In this document: positions 31,784 through 39,972 of the stretch, piece after piece | Position numbering within the stretch: position 1 is the first letter of the stretch | Layout: each line of letters begins with the position of its first letter | Origin: Corallococcus carmarthensis | GTDB taxonomy: Bacteria; Myxococcota; Myxococcia; Myxococcales; Myxococcaceae | Length of the DNA: 49,027 nucleotides | NCBI RefSeq assembly: GCF_003611695.1 | Contig: NZ_RAWE01000055.1 | Location: 1 to 49,027 of the forward strand | Direction of reading: 5' to 3' | Position numbers and translations under genes: made by a program | The notes under the pieces: model-generated | What the model saw: the letters and a program-made list of their open reading frames with translations, nothing else | What the model was told of the DNA's origin: nothing | Databases searched by the model: none

Positions 31784-34046
31784 ACGCCACCACCAGCCGG
31801 GTGAAGTCGTCCGGCGTTTCGTCTGTCTTCTCCAGGTTCCAGAACTGGAAGAGGCCGGCGCTCAAGCCCCGCCACCGGGCGACCACGCCCACGTTGTGGC
31901 TGGAGCCGTCCTCCCGGGTGAGCGCGTTCGAGTCCAGGATGAGGCCTCGCCGGTTTCCGAACGTGCGCAGCCCCTGCCGGTACTGGACGTAGAGCCAGTC
32001 CGTGGGGTGGTAGCGAAGCTGGAGGTAGCTGGCGAAGTGGTAGTAGTCCGCGCCCGGCCCGCCGTAGCCCTCCGCCTCGCCTCCGGAGACATCCGCGCGC
32101 AGCAGCCCGGCGCCCAGCGAGAAGTGCTCCAGCACCGGAAGCCCGCGCGGACGCCACACCGCCACGTCCAGCGCCTGGAGGAACAGGCGGCGCCCGAACC
32201 CCAGTGAATTGAAGTAGGGCGAGTACCACACGTTGATGGGCCCCCAGGAGCCGCCAAGCCTTGCTCCGACGCCCAGGCGGGTGTCCTCCAGCGGTGCCAG
32301 GTCCGACTGGAGGTTGAGCACCGCGTCGGCGCGCTTCAGCCGGTAGCCGGAGATGACGTAGGCATCGCCGGAGAGGGCGATGGGCCCCAGACGGCGCTCC
32401 ACGTTCACCGTCAGCCCTTCCCGGGCGAACACCACCGGAAGCACCCGCTGGTCGAAGCCGGCGAGCCCTCCGTAGCTGTGATGGAAGAGCGGATCCCCGC
32501 CGAAGGGCACCAGCACCTTGCCGCCCTTGGCGAACACCTTCACCGGCCAGGACGCTCCGTTGATCCGGTAGCCCACCTCCCAGAACTGCAGCGACAGCAC
32601 TTCCAGGGTGAGGGTCACCGGGTCTTCGGCGGACTGCCGCGTCAGGAAGAGGAAGTGGTGGTAGCTGCGCAGCGCGCTCTCGCCCTCGGCCTTGAAGGGG
32701 TGGTCGTTGTAGTTGATGCGCTCGTAGTTGAGGTCGAAGCGTCCGTTCAGGCTCAGCGAGCCGAGGACCGGGAAGGTTCCCAGCGGTACGCCTGCATGCG
32801 GGCCGGAGGGGACGGGAGGCGCAGCGGGTGCGGCGGCGGGCTCGGGTGCGGTGGGCGCGGGTGGGGCGGTGGCCACGGCGGTGTTCGCGGTGGCTGGCGG
32901 GGTCGTCCCCAACGCGCCCGCGTCAATCCAGCGGGCCAGGAGCGCCAGCTGCGCGCTGCCCGGTTCCCACACCGCGCCGCCCGGGTGCGAGTCACCCTTC
33001 GCTCGCTGGTACAGGAGGCTGCTGGCGGCAGCGCCGGGCACCACCAGCGGCGCCACCGACCGCAGGTGCGCGTCTGGATCCGTGTGGGTGAGGTAGCGGC
33101 TGGCTCCGGCCATCCCGTCGGAGGCATGACAGCTGGAGCAGTCCGCCAGCAGCGCCTCGTGGACCTGGGGAGCGAAGCGCGGCGCTGCCGAAGCGTCCTC
33201 GGAGGGAGCCGTGGGTGGCGTACCGGCGCTCGCGGACGCAGCCGGCGCCGTGGATGGCGGACTGGGACTCGCGGACGCAGCCGGCGCCGTGGATGATGAA
33301 CCAGCACTCGCGGACGCAGCCGGCGCCGTGGGTGATGAACCGGCACTCGCGGACGCAGCCGGCGCCGTGGGTGATGAACCGGTACTCGCGGACGCGGAAG
33401 GCGCCGTGGATGGTGAACTGGCACTCGCGGGCGCGGAAGGCGCCGTGGGAACCGGGCTGGAAGCGGAGGGCGCGGACGCAACCGGCGCCGCCTGGGTGCC
33501 AGCCCGTGCCCTGCCGGGCGGGGCGCCACCTTCAATCCACCGCAGGAGCGTCGCGTACTCCACCGACTCCACCGCGAGGACCTTCTTGCCGCCGTGAAGG
33601 GCGGTGCCGGTGCCCTTCTTGAGCAGCGGACTCTGGGCGGCGGTGGCGGTCTGCACGAAGCGGACGGTGGCGTCGTAGTCCTCCGGCCCGCCTTTCAGCA
33701 CCCAGCGGGATCTGGACGCCTTGCCCTCCGGGCTGTGACAGGACCCGCACGCCTTCTCCAGGATGGGCCGGGCGTCATCCGCGAAGCCCGGCACGCGCGG
33801 CCGTGCCGCGATGGGATTCCGGGTGGCTCTCGCGGGGGCGGCGGGTGACGGCGTCCCCGGTTCGACGACACCCGCGTCGGGCGCCGCCTGCGCATGTCCG
33901 GGAGGCTCGGGGGGCGGCTTGATGCCCAGCCGCTCCTGGAGCTGCCGCCGCTTCTCCTCCTGCGACTGCGCCCGCGTGAGGCTGGGGACGGCCAGCACCA
34001 GCGCGCAGGCAAACAGTGTCCAGGCACTGCGCTCAGCGACGCGCAT
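31773..34046 (-). CDS. Porin-cytochrome fusion: two heme domains and an outer-membrane beta-barrel
   Basis: A 757-residue exported protein. A signal peptide (LFACALVLAVPSLTRA) precedes a first cytochrome domain with CGSCHS at residue 100, an Ala-Ser-Pro-Thr linker (about 190-290, in part thirteen-residue repeats), and a second cytochrome domain with CSSCHA at 303 and the conserved SLLYQRAKGDSHPGG. From about 425 to the end is a beta-barrel with alternating aromatic strands (GRFDLNYERINYND, YLQLRYHPTDWLYVQYRQGL), ending in AYEF with the C-terminal Phe recognised by BamA. In known porin-cytochrome conduits (MtrAB, Pcc) the barrel and heme protein are separate chains. The gene overlaps the triheme gene by 14 nt and the monoheme gene by 11 nt. 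Confidence 0.85.
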   Translation of the reverse strand: MRVAERSAWTLFACALVLAVPSLTRAQSQEEKRRQLQERLGIKPPPEPPGHAQAAPDAGVVEPGTPSPAAPARATRNPIAARPRVPGFADDARPILEKACGSCHSPEGKASRSRWVLKGGPEDYDATVRFVQTATAAQSPLLKKGTGTALHGGKKVLAVESVEYATLLRWIEGGAPPGRARAGTQAAPVASAPSASSPVPTAPSAPASASSPSTAPSASASTGSSPTAPAASASAGSSPTAPAASASAGSSSTAPAASASPSPPSTAPAASASAGTPPTAPSEDASAAPRFAPQVHEALLADCSSCHASDGMAGASRYLTHTDPDAHLRSVAPLVVPGAAASSLLYQRAKGDSHPGGAVWEPGSAQLALLARWIDAGALGTTPPATANTAVATAPPAPTAPEPAAAPAAPPVPSGPHAGVPLGTFPVLGSLSLNGRFDLNYERINYNDHPFKAEGESALRSYHHFLFLTRQSAEDPVTLTLEVLSLQFWEVGYRINGASWPVKVFAKGGKVLVPFGGDPLFHHSYGGLAGFDQRVLPVVFAREGLTVNVERRLGPIALSGDAYVISGYRLKRADAVLNLQSDLAPLEDTRLGVGARLGGSWGPINVWYSPYFNSLGFGRRLFLQALDVAVWRPRGLPVLEHFSLGAGLLRADVSGGEAEGYGGPGADYYHFASYLQLRYHPTDWLYVQYRQGLRTFGNRRGLILDSNALTREDGSSHNVGVVARWRGLSAGLFQFWNLEKTDETPDDFTRLVVAYEF
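33226..33459. repeat. 39-bp in-frame tandem repeats
   Basis: Six units of 39 bp begin at 33226, 33265, 33304, 33343, 33382 and 33421. The core is GCACTCGCGGACGCAGCCGG followed by CGCCGTGGGTGATGAACCG, with the last two units more diverged. Each codes for 13 residues like AGSSPTAPAASAS on the minus strand. The unit is a multiple of three, so copy-number change alters only the linker between the two heme domains. Confidence 0.8.
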
Positions 34047-34389
34047 GGCATGCCTCGCAGCTCATGGAGCTCTGGGCCCTGGCGGCCCGTCCGTCATGGC
34101 AGCGCCCGCAGTAGCGGCCCTCTCGCATGTCTTGATGCGTGAAGCCCAGCCGGGCCTGCGGGAACGTGCCGGGGTGGCAGCTGTAGCAGTACATGGAGCC
34201 ATGCCCCCAATGGGAGAACAGCGCCGGAGCAGGCGCGGCGCGCTCCTTGAGCGGAGGCAGCCGCACGTCCTGCGGCGAGTTCACGGCGAAGATGGGCGTC
34301 GTGAACAGGAGAAGGATGGCGAGCCCGGCCCGCCACCACCCCCCGCGCGGGGAGGGGGCGCCAGGCGGATGCGAAGGGGCGGAACTCAT
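34033..34389 (-). CDS. Triheme c7-type cytochrome
   Basis: A 118-residue exported protein with one N-terminal hydrophobic segment (WWRAGLAILLLFTTPIFAVN), which is a signal peptide or membrane anchor. Three CxxCH motifs follow: YCYSCHPG, YCGRCHDG and SCEACHAR, with extra His residues (FSHWGHGSMY, GFTHQDMREG) fit to be second heme ligands. This spacing is that of the c7/triheme 'nanowire' type cytochrome domain. It would be periplasmic and carry electrons between the inner-membrane tetraheme protein and the outer-membrane fusion. The start at 34389 overlaps the stop of the small membrane protein gene by 4 nt (ATGA). Confidence 0.87.
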   Translation of the reverse strand: MSSAPSHPPGAPSPRGGWWRAGLAILLLFTTPIFAVNSPQDVRLPPLKERAAPAPALFSHWGHGSMYCYSCHPGTFPQARLGFTHQDMREGRYCGRCHDGRAARAQSSMSCEACHARR

Positions 34390-34583
34390 AGGGCCCTTTG
34401 CTCCTTCAGGATTCTCCAGACCGTGACGCCGTAGAGCAGGACCCCCAGCAGGACCAGGGGGACGCCCACGGCGGTGGAGATGACGAAGGTCAGTGGCGTC
34501 CAATACAAGAGGGCGAACAGCTGGATCAGCAGCCCCGCCAGGACGAAGAGGGCCGCCACCCGGATGCGCTTGTCGTGGCTCAT
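34386..34583 (-). CDS. Small two-helix membrane protein of the cytochrome operon
   Basis: A 65-residue protein with two transmembrane segments (VAALFVLAGLLIQLFALLYW and ISTAVGVPLVLLGVLLYGVT) and short charged ends (MSHDKRIR, RILKEQRAL). It lacks a heme motif. It overlaps the tetraheme gene upstream and the triheme gene downstream by 4 nt each, so it is almost certainly part of the same complex, perhaps as an assembly or anchoring subunit. No named family is recognised. Confidence 0.8.
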   Translation of the reverse strand: MSHDKRIRVAALFVLAGLLIQLFALLYWTPLTFVISTAVGVPLVLLGVLLYGVTVWRILKEQRAL

Positions 34584-35206
34584 GGGCGCGCTCGCTCCGG
34601 CAGCCAGAAGTTCTGGGCCTTCACGCCCTCCAGGTCGTGCGCGAGGTCATGACAGCTCAGGCACGAGCGGGCCCCGCTCTGGAGCTCCGCCTGGAGCTCC
34701 CGGTGCGGCCCGGCCTCCAGGTAGCCGCGCGCATCGTTGTGGCAGTGGAGGCAGTTGTAATTGGGATACGGCTGATAAAGCCGGGGCTCCGGGGGAATGG
34801 TCCCGAAATAGTGGACCCAGACGTGCCGCAGGCCGTTGAGCTTGGCCTTGGCGTCCCCGAAGAGCGCGTAGTCCGTGTGGCAGGAGAAGCAGGTGGAGTC
34901 GCGGTTGATCAGCCGCTTCTGGTAGTGGACCGCGGCCAGGGCATTCGGGTTGTCCACGAACAGGCTCTGCCCGTAGGGCTCCATCTCGTGGCAGCCCATG
35001 CAGAACTGGGTCTGGCTGGATTCGCGCACGCCCACCGCGACCCCGGTGCCGCTGACGGCCAGCGGCAGGAGGGCCAGTCCTCCGAGCAGCACCAGGCGTC
35101 CCAGCCGGTTCGCGGTGAGGTGGCCCGCGGCATGGGCAATCATCGCCACCAGCACGGCCACCGCGCTGACAATCACAATCATGAGGGTGGGCAGTGGGGT
35201 CTCCAT
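34580..35206 (-). CDS. Tetraheme NapC/NirT-like membrane cytochrome
   Basis: A 208-residue protein with hydrophobic segments at about 7-30 (LMIVIVSAVAVLVAMIAHAA) and 36-60 (RLVLLGGLALLPLAVSGTGV), then four CxxCH sites: FCMGCHEMEPYGQSL, TCFSCHTDYALFGD, NCLHCHND and SCLSCHDLAH. The CMGCHEM start and the order of sites match NapC/NirT-type quinol dehydrogenases, which oxidise quinol in the inner membrane and pass electrons to periplasmic cytochromes. It is the first heme gene of the operon. It starts 83 nt after the small lipoprotein gene and overlaps the two-helix membrane protein gene by 4 nt. Confidence 0.87.
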   Translation of the reverse strand: METPLPTLMIVIVSAVAVLVAMIAHAAGHLTANRLGRLVLLGGLALLPLAVSGTGVAVGVRESSQTQFCMGCHEMEPYGQSLFVDNPNALAAVHYQKRLINRDSTCFSCHTDYALFGDAKAKLNGLRHVWVHYFGTIPPEPRLYQPYPNYNCLHCHNDARGYLEAGPHRELQAELQSGARSCLSCHDLAHDLEGVKAQNFWLPERARP

Positions 35207-35289
35207 GGGGCCTGGGTCGTGAGAACCGTGCAGTGGGGCGATTCAGGAGCGCTGGGGGACCCGGAGGGCCGCCGCCACGGCGCCGCGCG

Positions 35290-35643
35290 CTACCGGGTGG
35301 GCGCCCCGGCGGAGGGCGGGAGGGGAATGGGCTCCACCTTCGCTGTCTGCCCGTCCACGCGCAGGTCCAGGGCCCCGTGGCCCGCCGGCGAGGCGTAGCG
35401 CAGCCACCAGGACGCCTCGCCTTGCTTCGCCATCACCAATTCCAGGGCGTGGTCCTGGCTCCGCGCGAACGCGGCTCCCAGCCTCACCGCCTCTTCGTAC
35501 CCCACGGTGAGCGCCACCGAGGTGGGCGGTGGCGGCAGCGGGGCAGAGGGATCCGCACGCGTCTCCCGCGCGGAGCCCGCGCACCCCGCGGCGACGAGGG
35601 CGGCGAGCAGGACGGCGCGGGGCAGGGAGTGCGAAGAGGTCAT
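35290..35643 (-). CDS. Small lipoprotein of unknown function
   Basis: A 117-residue protein with a lipoprotein signal (LPRAVLLAALVAAGCAGSAR, lipobox VAAGC, Cys21) and a Pro-rich spacer, followed by a small domain (SVALTVGYEEAVRLGAAFAR, HALELVMAKQGEASWWLRYA, LDLRVDGQTAKVEPI). The pattern of an Ala/Glu-rich helix and then strands is loosely like PepSY domains, but I would not assign it. It lies 83 nt upstream of the tetraheme cytochrome gene on the same strand and could be the first gene of that transcription unit. The start at 35643 was chosen because the upstream open frame is Arg/Gly/Pro-rich and not coding in character. Confidence 0.7.
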   Translation of the reverse strand: MTSSHSLPRAVLLAALVAAGCAGSARETRADPSAPLPPPPTSVALTVGYEEAVRLGAAFARSQDHALELVMAKQGEASWWLRYASPAGHGALDLRVDGQTAKVEPIPLPPSAGAPTR

Positions 35644-36037
35644 GGGCGCTGGCTCGAACGGAGGGGAGGAATGAAACCCGTCCGCCCTTCGACACTGCAT
35701 GCCCCGTACCGGGGTGGACTCGTGCCCCTGTGGGGGGTGGGCCCGGGCGCGGGTGCGCCTCCCGCCTGGGTGCTCCGGCGCAAACCTTGCGCCAGCCGGC
35801 GGCATCCCGCGCATTCCCTGCGTGGGCGCCCGCACGCCCCTTCCCGGAGGCTGGCGCGAGCGGTGGGCCCCGGGACCGGACCGGGCTTTCGGGCTCGGAC
35901 GCGCGGGGGCACCGGGCCACGACCACGCCGCCCCGGCGGCACACTCTGTCTGGCCGCGAGGGGCACGGCGGCGCGCGGCTTGAGTCCACCCCCGGCGCGC
36001 GGTAGCCACGTCCCGTCACGTCTCCCCGGAGCCCCCC
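35644..36037. other. 394-bp divergent intergenic region
   Basis: This gap separates the small lipoprotein gene (minus) from the M49 peptidase gene (plus) and must hold promoters for both. It is very GC-rich and has a 7-bp perfect hairpin at 35777-35793 (GGCGCAA/TTGCGCC, 3-nt loop). No consensus sigma-70 or sigma-54 site, riboswitch core or convincing gene was seen; open frames across it are Arg/Pro/Gly-rich artefacts. Confidence 0.5.
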
Positions 36038-38221
36038 ATGAAGCCCCTGCTGCTGGCCGCCGTCCTCGCCGCCGCGCCCGCCACCCCGCCGAAGTCCCTG
36101 GCGCCCGACGCCGGGCCCGCGCAGGCCGCGCAGCCCACCCTCACCGTACCCGGCGGGAAGTTCCTCCGCGCCCGCTCCGGCAACACCGCCGTCGCCCAGA
36201 TGTTCGCGCCGGGCATCGCGGAGCTGTCGCTGGCGGAGAAGCGCGTGGCGTGGTCCCTGACGCTCGCGGCGCACGCGGGCGAGGACATCGCGTTGGATCA
36301 GCTCGGCTGGAAGCTGGTGCCCGCGAAGCAGCTGCTGGAAGGCGTCTGGCTCTTCGGCCGGGATGCGCAGAGCGCCGCGTCCGGCTTCGACGCGAAGCTG
36401 GCGGACTACCTGCTGCGCTTCTACGGGCACGGCGGCAACCACGACAGCACCACCGGGCAGAAGTTCGTCCCGGGCTTCACCGCCGAACAGCTCGCCGCGG
36501 GCGCCTCGCGCGCCCTCAATGCCGGAGCACCCTGGACGGTCAAGGACGACGCCGCGCTCCAGGCCTGGCTCCAGGAGCTGAAGCCCACCCTCTTCGACGC
36601 GGGCTTCGAGCCGCAGCTCACCTCCAAGGCCCCGCCGCAGGGACAGGACCTCCTCACCGCGTCCTCCAACACCGCCTATGGCCCCGGCGTGACGGAGAAG
36701 GACCTGGTGGGCTTCACGGAGAAGTACCCGCTCAACTCGCGCGTGGTGAAGCAGGACGGCAAGCTGACGGAGCAGGTGTTCCGCGCGGGCACGCCGGACG
36801 GCAAGGTGAAGCCGGGCCTGTACGCGAAGGAGCTCTCACGCGTCATCGCGCACCTCCAGGAGGCGATGAAGTCCGCGGAGCCCGCGCAGAAGACCGCGCT
36901 GGGCAAGCTGGTGCGCTACTTCCAGACGGGCAGCCCGCAGGACTGGGACGCGTACAACATCGCGTGGCTCAAGGTGGACCCGAAGGTGGACGCCAACCTG
37001 GGCTTCATCGAGACGTACGTCGACCCGCGCGGCCACAAGGGACAGTGGGAGGCGCTGGTCAACTACCGCGACACGAAGGAGAACCAGATCATGGTGCTCA
37101 TGGGCCAGAAGGCCCAGTACTTCGAGGACCGGCTGCCCTGGCCGGAGAAGTACCGCCGCAAGAAGGTCGCGCCGCCGGTGGCCAAGGCCATCAACCTCAT
37201 CACGTCCAACCCGGAGCCGCCCGCGGGCATCAACCTGCCCAACGAGCAGCACATCCGGGAGAAGTACGGCAGCAAGAGCGTGATGATCACCAACGTCATG
37301 GACGCGGCCTCCGCCGTGACGCGGCTGCCCCTGGCGCTGGAGTTCTCCCGCACGGCGGAGGACCGCGAGCAGGCCCAGAAGTACTCCGTCACCGCGCGCA
37401 AGTGGCTGGTGGCCTTCCATGAAGTGCTGGGCCACGCCTCCGGTCAGGTGGACGCGAAGTTGAAGGGCCAGTCCCCGTCCGTCTTCCTCAAGGAGTACGA
37501 CAACACGCTGGAGGAGGCGCGCGCGGACCTGGTCGCGCTGTGGCACGCGTTCGACCCGGCGCTCGCGGAGCTGTCGCCGGACCACGAGGCCATCGCGCGG
37601 CAGATGTACCGCGACTTCCTGGTGGAGGGGCTCACCAACCTGCGCAGGGTGGAGACCGGCAACGCCTTCGAGGAGGACCACCAGCGCGGCCACCACATGA
37701 CGGTGACGTTCCTGGAGGAGAAGGGCGTGGTGAAGCAGGTGACGCAAGATGGCCGCACGTACTTGGTGGTTCCGGACTACGGCAGGATGCGCGAGGCCGT
37801 GGGCGAGCTGCTCTCCAAGCTGATGGTCATCAAGGCCACCGGCGACTACGAGGGCATCCGCGCGCTGGTGCAGGAGAAGGGCATCCACTTCGACCCGAAG
37901 CTGCGCGACGAGGTCGCCCGCCGGGTGAAGGCCGTGGACGTGCCCACGGTGCTGCTGCTCAATTCGCCGCGCGTGGTGCCGGTGCTGGACGCGAAGGGGG
38001 CGCTGGTGGACCTGAAGGAGGACACCACCCAGGCCTTCGTGGATCAGCACCTGGAGCGCAGCCTGCTGGGCCGGCTGTCTCCCGCGGAAGGCCGCCGCGT
38101 CGCCGCGAAGGTGGCGGGCTCACCGGACGCGGTGCGCGAGGCCTTCAAGGAGCTGGGGCCGGAAACGGCTCCGGCGCCGTCCCCCGTGAAGGGAGCGGCG
38201 CCGGCGAAGGTCAAACCCTGA
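36038..38221 (+). CDS. M49-like (dipeptidyl peptidase III-related) zinc metallopeptidase
   Basis: A 727-residue protein with a likely signal peptide (MKPLLLAAVLAAAPATPPKS) and a zinc site HEVLGH at residues 461-466 (the HExxGH form specific to M49), followed by the Glu ligand in LEEARADLVALW at about 491-502. The N-terminal half has the helical features of the family (ARSGNTAVAQMFAPGI, LRFYGHGGNHDSTTG). The two zinc segments are closer together than in eukaryotic DPP III. It should cleave dipeptides from oligopeptides; export to the periplasm is inferred from the N-terminus. GGAG lies before the start. The gene stands alone, with its 3' end 15 nt from the convergent AI-2E transporter gene. 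Confidence 0.85.
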   Translation: MKPLLLAAVLAAAPATPPKSLAPDAGPAQAAQPTLTVPGGKFLRARSGNTAVAQMFAPGIAELSLAEKRVAWSLTLAAHAGEDIALDQLGWKLVPAKQLLEGVWLFGRDAQSAASGFDAKLADYLLRFYGHGGNHDSTTGQKFVPGFTAEQLAAGASRALNAGAPWTVKDDAALQAWLQELKPTLFDAGFEPQLTSKAPPQGQDLLTASSNTAYGPGVTEKDLVGFTEKYPLNSRVVKQDGKLTEQVFRAGTPDGKVKPGLYAKELSRVIAHLQEAMKSAEPAQKTALGKLVRYFQTGSPQDWDAYNIAWLKVDPKVDANLGFIETYVDPRGHKGQWEALVNYRDTKENQIMVLMGQKAQYFEDRLPWPEKYRRKKVAPPVAKAINLITSNPEPPAGINLPNEQHIREKYGSKSVMITNVMDAASAVTRLPLALEFSRTAEDREQAQKYSVTARKWLVAFHEVLGHASGQVDAKLKGQSPSVFLKEYDNTLEEARADLVALWHAFDPALAELSPDHEAIARQMYRDFLVEGLTNLRRVETGNAFEEDHQRGHHMTVTFLEEKGVVKQVTQDGRTYLVVPDYGRMREAVGELLSKLMVIKATGDYEGIRALVQEKGIHFDPKLRDEVARRVKAVDVPTVLLLNSPRVVPVLDAKGALVDLKEDTTQAFVDQHLERSLLGRLSPAEGRRVAAKVAGSPDAVREAFKELGPETAPAPSPVKGAAPAKVKP

Positions 38222-38240
38222 CGGGCGCGGTGGCCGTCAG
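38218..38240. terminator. Possible bidirectional terminator at convergent 3' ends
   Basis: CTGACGG (38218-38224) is the exact inverted repeat of 38234-38240, with a 9-nt loop. It overlaps the stop codons of the convergent M49 peptidase and AI-2E family genes. The stem is short and has no T-tract, so confidence is low. Confidence 0.4.
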
Positions 38241-39412
38241 TGATTGGACGGCGTGTCCCTGTCCGTGAGGGGTGTCCCGGACTCCGTGGTGAGCACGACG
38301 CGAGCGTTGCCCGGCTGCACCGGTCCACCCGGGGTGGCCGGGTCGCCCAGCTGGCCATTGGGCCGGCCGTAGTCGCGCTCGTAGATGCGCACCACGGAGA
38401 GGAAGAAGGCGACGATGAGGGGCCCCAGCAGGAGGCCCACCGCGCCGAACGCCGCCAGGCCGCCGAGCAGCGCGAAGAAGATGATGGCGCCGTGCTGGTT
38501 CATGCCCTTCCGGGCCAGCAGCGGCTTGACGACGTTGTCCACGAGCCCCACCACGACGACGCCCCAGATGGCCAGGAAGAGCGCCGCCCACGGATGGCCG
38601 CTGAGGAACATCAGGCCCGCGGCGAACAGCACCACCACCGCGGCGCCCACGGCGGGGATGAGGGCGAAGAAGAAGGTGAGGCCCGCGAAGAACAGCGGCG
38701 CGGGCACCCCCACGATGAGGAAGCCGATGAGCGCGGCCACGGCCTGGACGCCCGCGGTGGCCACGGTGGAGACGAGCACCGACACGGAGGTGCTCTTGAA
38801 CTCGAGCAAGAGCTCCCGGGTCTGGCCCTGCCTTAGCGGCGACACGCTCTCGAGCCACTGCACCAGCCGTGCGCCGTCGGTGAGGAAGAAGAAGAGGGCG
38901 ATGAGCATCATCGTCGTCTGGAGGATGAGCGTGCCGGTGGCCGCCACCGCCCCCGTCACCGCCTTGGCGGCGGTGCCGCCCTGGGTCGTCACCTGCTCCT
39001 GGAGCTTCTGGTCCAGTTCGGCCTGCTCCAGCGGGAGCCGCTCGATGAGCTTGCTCACGGGGGCCCGGATGCCACTGGGGAGCTTGTTGACCAGTCCGTT
39101 CATTCCGTCCTTCTGCACGGTCTGCGACACGAAGCGCGCGCCCTCGGACACCTCCGCGACGACGAAGGCCGTGAGGCCGCCCAGGGGCAGGAGCAGGGCC
39201 AGCATGATGCCGGTGACGATGATGCCCGCGGACACGCTGCCGTGGCCCCGCAGCCGCCGCTTGAGCCGGCTGTACAGGCCGTAGAAGGTGCCCGCCAGCA
39301 CCGCCGCCAGGAAGAAGGCCTCCGCGAATGGCCGGATGACCATGCAGAGCAGGAGGATGGACAGAAGGATGAGACCCACGAAGACGCGTCGCGCTACCTG
39401 ATCCGAGGCCAT
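38237..39412 (-). CDS. AI-2E family transporter (TqsA/PerM-like)
   Basis: A 391-residue inner-membrane protein of the AI-2E exporter superfamily. About eight hydrophobic segments are arranged in the family pattern: two at 10-45 (VFVGLILLSILLLCMVIRPF), one near 65-90, a long soluble helical stretch (about 95-165), then paired segments through to LLLGPLIVAFFLSVVRIYE. The conserved GFLIVGVPAPLFFAGLTFFF and LIPAVGAAVV regions are present. The last 45 residues are a Pro/Gly/Thr-rich soluble tail. Family members export small molecules or act as Na+/H+ antiporters; the substrate here is unknown. It is divergent from the DoxX gene and convergent with the M49 peptidase gene. Confidence 0.9.
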   Translation of the reverse strand: MASDQVARRVFVGLILLSILLLCMVIRPFAEAFFLAAVLAGTFYGLYSRLKRRLRGHGSVSAGIIVTGIMLALLLPLGGLTAFVVAEVSEGARFVSQTVQKDGMNGLVNKLPSGIRAPVSKLIERLPLEQAELDQKLQEQVTTQGGTAAKAVTGAVAATGTLILQTTMMLIALFFFLTDGARLVQWLESVSPLRQGQTRELLLEFKSTSVSVLVSTVATAGVQAVAALIGFLIVGVPAPLFFAGLTFFFALIPAVGAAVVVLFAAGLMFLSGHPWAALFLAIWGVVVVGLVDNVVKPLLARKGMNQHGAIIFFALLGGLAAFGAVGLLLGPLIVAFFLSVVRIYERDYGRPNGQLGDPATPGGPVQPGNARVVLTTESGTPLTDRDTPSNH

Positions 39413-39549
39413 GGCCCCTCATTATTAGGGAGCCGGACCTGTCAGCGGGAGCCTGCACGGTCGGATTGTTGCAGGAACATTCCCCACGGCCCGGCTGGTT
39501 GCCTGCTCACCGGACTTGGGAGCGGCCAAGGGGGCGGTAGAGTGCGCGC

Positions 39550-39966
39550 ATGCCGCCCTTCGACTCCGCCCGCTTCACCCTCTGGCTTCCGCAGCTGCTG
39601 TGCGCCACCTTCCTGGCCATCCTCTTCCTGCAGTCCGGCCTGGACAAGGTCGTGGACTGGAAGGGGAACCTGGGGTGGCTGACGGGCCACTTCTCCAAGT
39701 CGCCCCTGAAGGGCGTGGTGACCCCGATGCTGGCCGTCATCACCCTGATGGAGCTGGCGGCCGGGGCGCTGAGCGCGGCGGGCGCGGTGGCGCTGCTGCT
39801 GAATGGCAACCCGCTCCTCGCGTACCTGGGCGCGGTGCTCTCCTCGCTGTCGCTGCTGGCGCTCTTCTTCGGTCAGCGCATGGCCAAGGAGTACGCGGGC
39901 GCGGCGGTGCTGGTGCCGTACTTCGTCGTGGCGCTCGCGGGCGTGTACCTGCTGCGGCTGACCTGA
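39550..39966 (+). CDS. DoxX family membrane protein
   Basis: A 138-residue protein with four transmembrane helices (about 10-28, 52-75, 80-98 and 115-136). The first helix carries FLQSGLDKVVDWKGNLGW, the DoxX-type signature in which a conserved Lys and Gly follow the helix. DoxX-like proteins are small membrane subunits linked to oxidoreductases or to unknown redox roles. The 137-bp divergent gap before it shows no clear promoter consensus. Its stop is 6 nt from the stop of the convergent ThrE-like gene. Confidence 0.85.
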   Translation: MPPFDSARFTLWLPQLLCATFLAILFLQSGLDKVVDWKGNLGWLTGHFSKSPLKGVVTPMLAVITLMELAAGALSAAGAVALLLNGNPLLAYLGAVLSSLSLLALFFGQRMAKEYAGAAVLVPYFVVALAGVYLLRLT

Positions 39967-39972
39967 GCCGCC

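Noticed and set aside
33226-33459. CRISPR array
   Set aside because: The units are contiguous without spacers and stay in the frame of the porin-cytochrome gene.
35644-36037. A cyclic-di-GMP (GEMM) riboswitch near the cytochrome operon
   Set aside because: Such riboswitches control multiheme cytochromes in Geobacter, so I looked for the core. A GCAAACC string occurs at 35780-35786, but the GCAAAGCC and following GGUAGC-type blocks are missing and the position does not lead the heme genes directly.
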